Source: a bacterium | GTDB taxonomy: Bacteria; Hydrogenedentota; Hydrogenedentia; Hydrogenedentiales; SLHB01 | DNA: 6,398 nucleotides | Assembly: GCA_024231375.1 (NCBI GenBank) | Contig: JAAEQP010001322.1 | Location: 1 to 6,398, forward strand | Reading direction: 5' to 3' | Shown here: piece by piece, positions 5,306-6,398 of the stretch | How positions within the stretch are numbered: the stretch's first letter is position 1 | Layout: each line of letters begins with the position of its first letter | Notes under the pieces: generated by a model | Database searches by the model: none | What the model was told of the DNA's origin: nothing | What the model saw: only the letters and a program-made list of their open reading frames with translations | Translations under genes and position numbers: made by a program

Positions 5306-6157
5306 ATGAGCGAATCGACTGACACCATCACGCGTGAATACGGGATTTCCTTGGCCGAATGGTCGCTTCACCGCACCATCGGCGCGGGCGAGGGCAAGGT
5401 GCCGCACCTCGACCTGCCCAAGGTCGCGCGGCAGGACTTCGACATCGGCGCCGTGGAACTGGTGAGCACCATGCTTGCCGCCACCGACCCCGCCTACCTC
5501 GACGAATACGCCAGGAACGCCGCGGCGAACGACGTCAAGACCTTGCTCATCATGGTCGACAACGAAGGCGCGATTGCGTCGCCCGACCCCGACGACCGGG
5601 CCGAAGCGGTGACGCGCCACTGCGCCTGGATCGACATCGCGGCAACGTTGGGGTGCCATTCCATTCGCCTGAACTGGCATGGGGTCGACGCGGATGCCGC
5701 CAAACGGCCCTTGGAGTGCCGCGACGTCATCGCGCGGTCCGTGGCACCGTTCCGAGCCTTGTGCGACCACGGCGACAAAAAGAACATCAACGTGGTCATC
5801 GAGAATCACGGCGGTCCGTCGTCGTATCCCGAGGCCATGGTGCAACTGATGACGACCGTGGACCACGAACGGTTCGGCACGTTGCCGGATTTCGGCAATT
5901 TCCCGGGAGACGTGGACCGGTATCTGGCCACGGACCTCCTCATGAACTTTGCCAAAGCCGTGAGCGCCAAGTGCGTCGATTTCGACGACGCCACGGGCGA
6001 CGAATCCACCATGGACTACGGCCGCCTCATTGAGATCGTGTGCGACAAGCACGGCTACGAAGGCTACATCGGCATCGAATACGGCGGCGGCCGGTTGAGT
6101 GAATATGAAGGAATCGCAGCCTGCAAGCGTCTACTTGAACGGTTGAAGACCGCCTGA
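5306..6157 (+). CDS. Cytoplasmic sugar phosphate isomerase/epimerase-like TIM-barrel protein
   Basis: Xylose-isomerase-like TIM-barrel protein (AP-endonuclease-2 superfamily) of 283 residues, typical for the family. Such enzymes interconvert or dehydrate sugars, keto-sugars or inositols using a divalent metal. Visible motifs: SLAEWSLHR near 16-24, E166-N-H-G-G, LPD195FGNF, SAK222CVDFDD, and GIE258YGG. E166, D195 and E258 fit the usual metal ligands; the histidine common before the Lys (HxK) is Ser220 here, a pattern I associate with the planctomycete-type subgroup. ATG 5306 was chosen because the open frame further upstream would translate the doublet and promoter; GGGAG at 5289-5293 is a slightly distant ribosome-binding site. 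There is no signal peptide, so the product is cytoplasmic. A Tat-exported paralogue starts 43 bases downstream, probably in the same operon. The substrate is unknown. Confidence 0.85.
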   Translation: MSESTDTITREYGISLAEWSLHRTIGAGEGKVPHLDLPKVARQDFDIGAVELVSTMLAATDPAYLDEYARNAAANDVKTLLIMVDNEGAIASPDPDDRAEAVTRHCAWIDIAATLGCHSIRLNWHGVDADAAKRPLECRDVIARSVAPFRALCDHGDKKNINVVIENHGGPSSYPEAMVQLMTTVDHERFGTLPDFGNFPGDVDRYLATDLLMNFAKAVSAKCVDFDDATGDESTMDYGRLIEIVCDKHGYEGYIGIEYGGGRLSEYEGIAACKRLLERLKTA

Positions 6158-6183
6158 CGCTGCACGGCTTGGACGAAACCGAC

Positions 6184-6190
6184 GGAAAGG
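6184..6190 (+). promoter_or_regulatory. Ribosome-binding site of the Tat-signal paralogue
   Basis: GGAAAGG ends 10 bases before ATG 6201. A second purine run, AGGGA at 6194-6198, is too close to act alone. The 43-base gap has no hairpin or promoter, so co-transcription with the upstream gene is likely. Confidence 0.5.
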
Positions 6191-6200
6191 GACAGGGACG

Positions 6201-6398
6201 ATGAACGATCTATCGCGTAGAGGCTTCTTGAAGGCAACGGGGTCCGCGACACTGGGACTCAGCGCCCTGACATCGGGCGCTGCGCTTGCAGCGCCCCGCA
6301 AGTTCGGGGTTTCGCTGGCGGGCTGGTCGCTCCACCGCACCATCGGCGTGGGCGATGGCAAGACCCCCATGCTCGACATGCCCAAATTGGCCCGCCAG
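6201..6398 (+). CDS. Tat-exported sugar isomerase/epimerase-like TIM-barrel protein (3' end outside window)
   Basis: First 66 residues of a paralogue of the 5306-6157 product. The N-terminus is a twin-arginine signal: S5-R6-R7-G-F-L-K, a hydrophobic stretch at about 12-29, and an A-L-A cleavage site with the cut after Ala30. The mature start, FGVSLAGWSLHRTIGVGDGK, matches YGISLAEWSLHRTIGAGEGK of the upstream gene, followed by LDMPKLARQ against LDLPKVARQ. Export by Tat implies folding, and probably metal loading, in the cytoplasm before transport. The frame is open to the right edge. Together the two genes suggest the same kind of sugar conversion on both sides of the membrane, or sequential steps on one substrate. 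The family call is strong from the N-terminus; catalytic residues lie outside the window. Confidence 0.88.
   Translation, partial: MNDLSRRGFLKATGSATLGLSALTSGAALAAPRKFGVSLAGWSLHRTIGVGDGKTPMLDMPKLARQ

Noticed and set aside
5123..6052. 309-residue open frame on the minus strand
   Set aside because: It is antisense to the well-supported isomerase gene, has no recognisable domain, and is a common by-product of high GC.

Overview
The window is about 60% or more GC, with long GTG- or ATG-started genes all on the plus strand and intergenic gaps packed with short palindromic repeats. No rRNA, tRNA or marker gene is present. The gene types (a DUF4434-like secreted protein, xylose-isomerase-like TIM-barrel paralogues of the 'SLAxWSLHR' kind, one with a Tat signal) and the dispersed GTAG/hairpin repeats suggest a large-genome, environmental Planctomycetota/PVC-like or Hydrogenedentota-like bacterium. 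This is an inference only.

Layout. Bases 2-1045 hold the 3' part of a secreted or lipoprotein DUF4434-type TIM-barrel protein; its start lies left of the window. Bases 1046-1351 are intergenic, with palindromes and one decayed repeat. Bases 1352-2875 and 3476-5032 are two tandem paralogous polytopic membrane proteins of the ABC-2 permease type. They are well over half identical and share near-identical ribosome-binding/start regions. No ATPase lies beside them in the window. The 600-base gap between them (2876-3475) is a repeat island: two complete 106-base inverted-hairpin doublets, a solo hairpin, a three-hairpin element, and a promoter-like repeat. The gap 5033-5305 carries a third doublet and a second copy of the promoter-like repeat, here directly upstream of a cytoplasmic sugar-isomerase-like gene (5306-6157). 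A paralogue of that gene with a Tat signal peptide starts at 6201 and runs off the right edge.

How the parts relate. The two isomerase-like genes probably form an operon behind the 5213-5241 promoter and would place related enzymes in the cytoplasm and outside it, which fits breakdown of unusual sugars or polyols. The permeases look like a recent tandem duplication; their substrate cannot be read from the sequence. The most unusual content is the repeat family. Seven 30-base hairpin units fall in the gaps. Their stems vary by compensating base changes, six of the seven form head-on pairs with exactly 46 bases between them, and most end in a GTAG foot. This is the architecture of REP elements moved by Y1 (RAYT) transposases. 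No transposase is present here.
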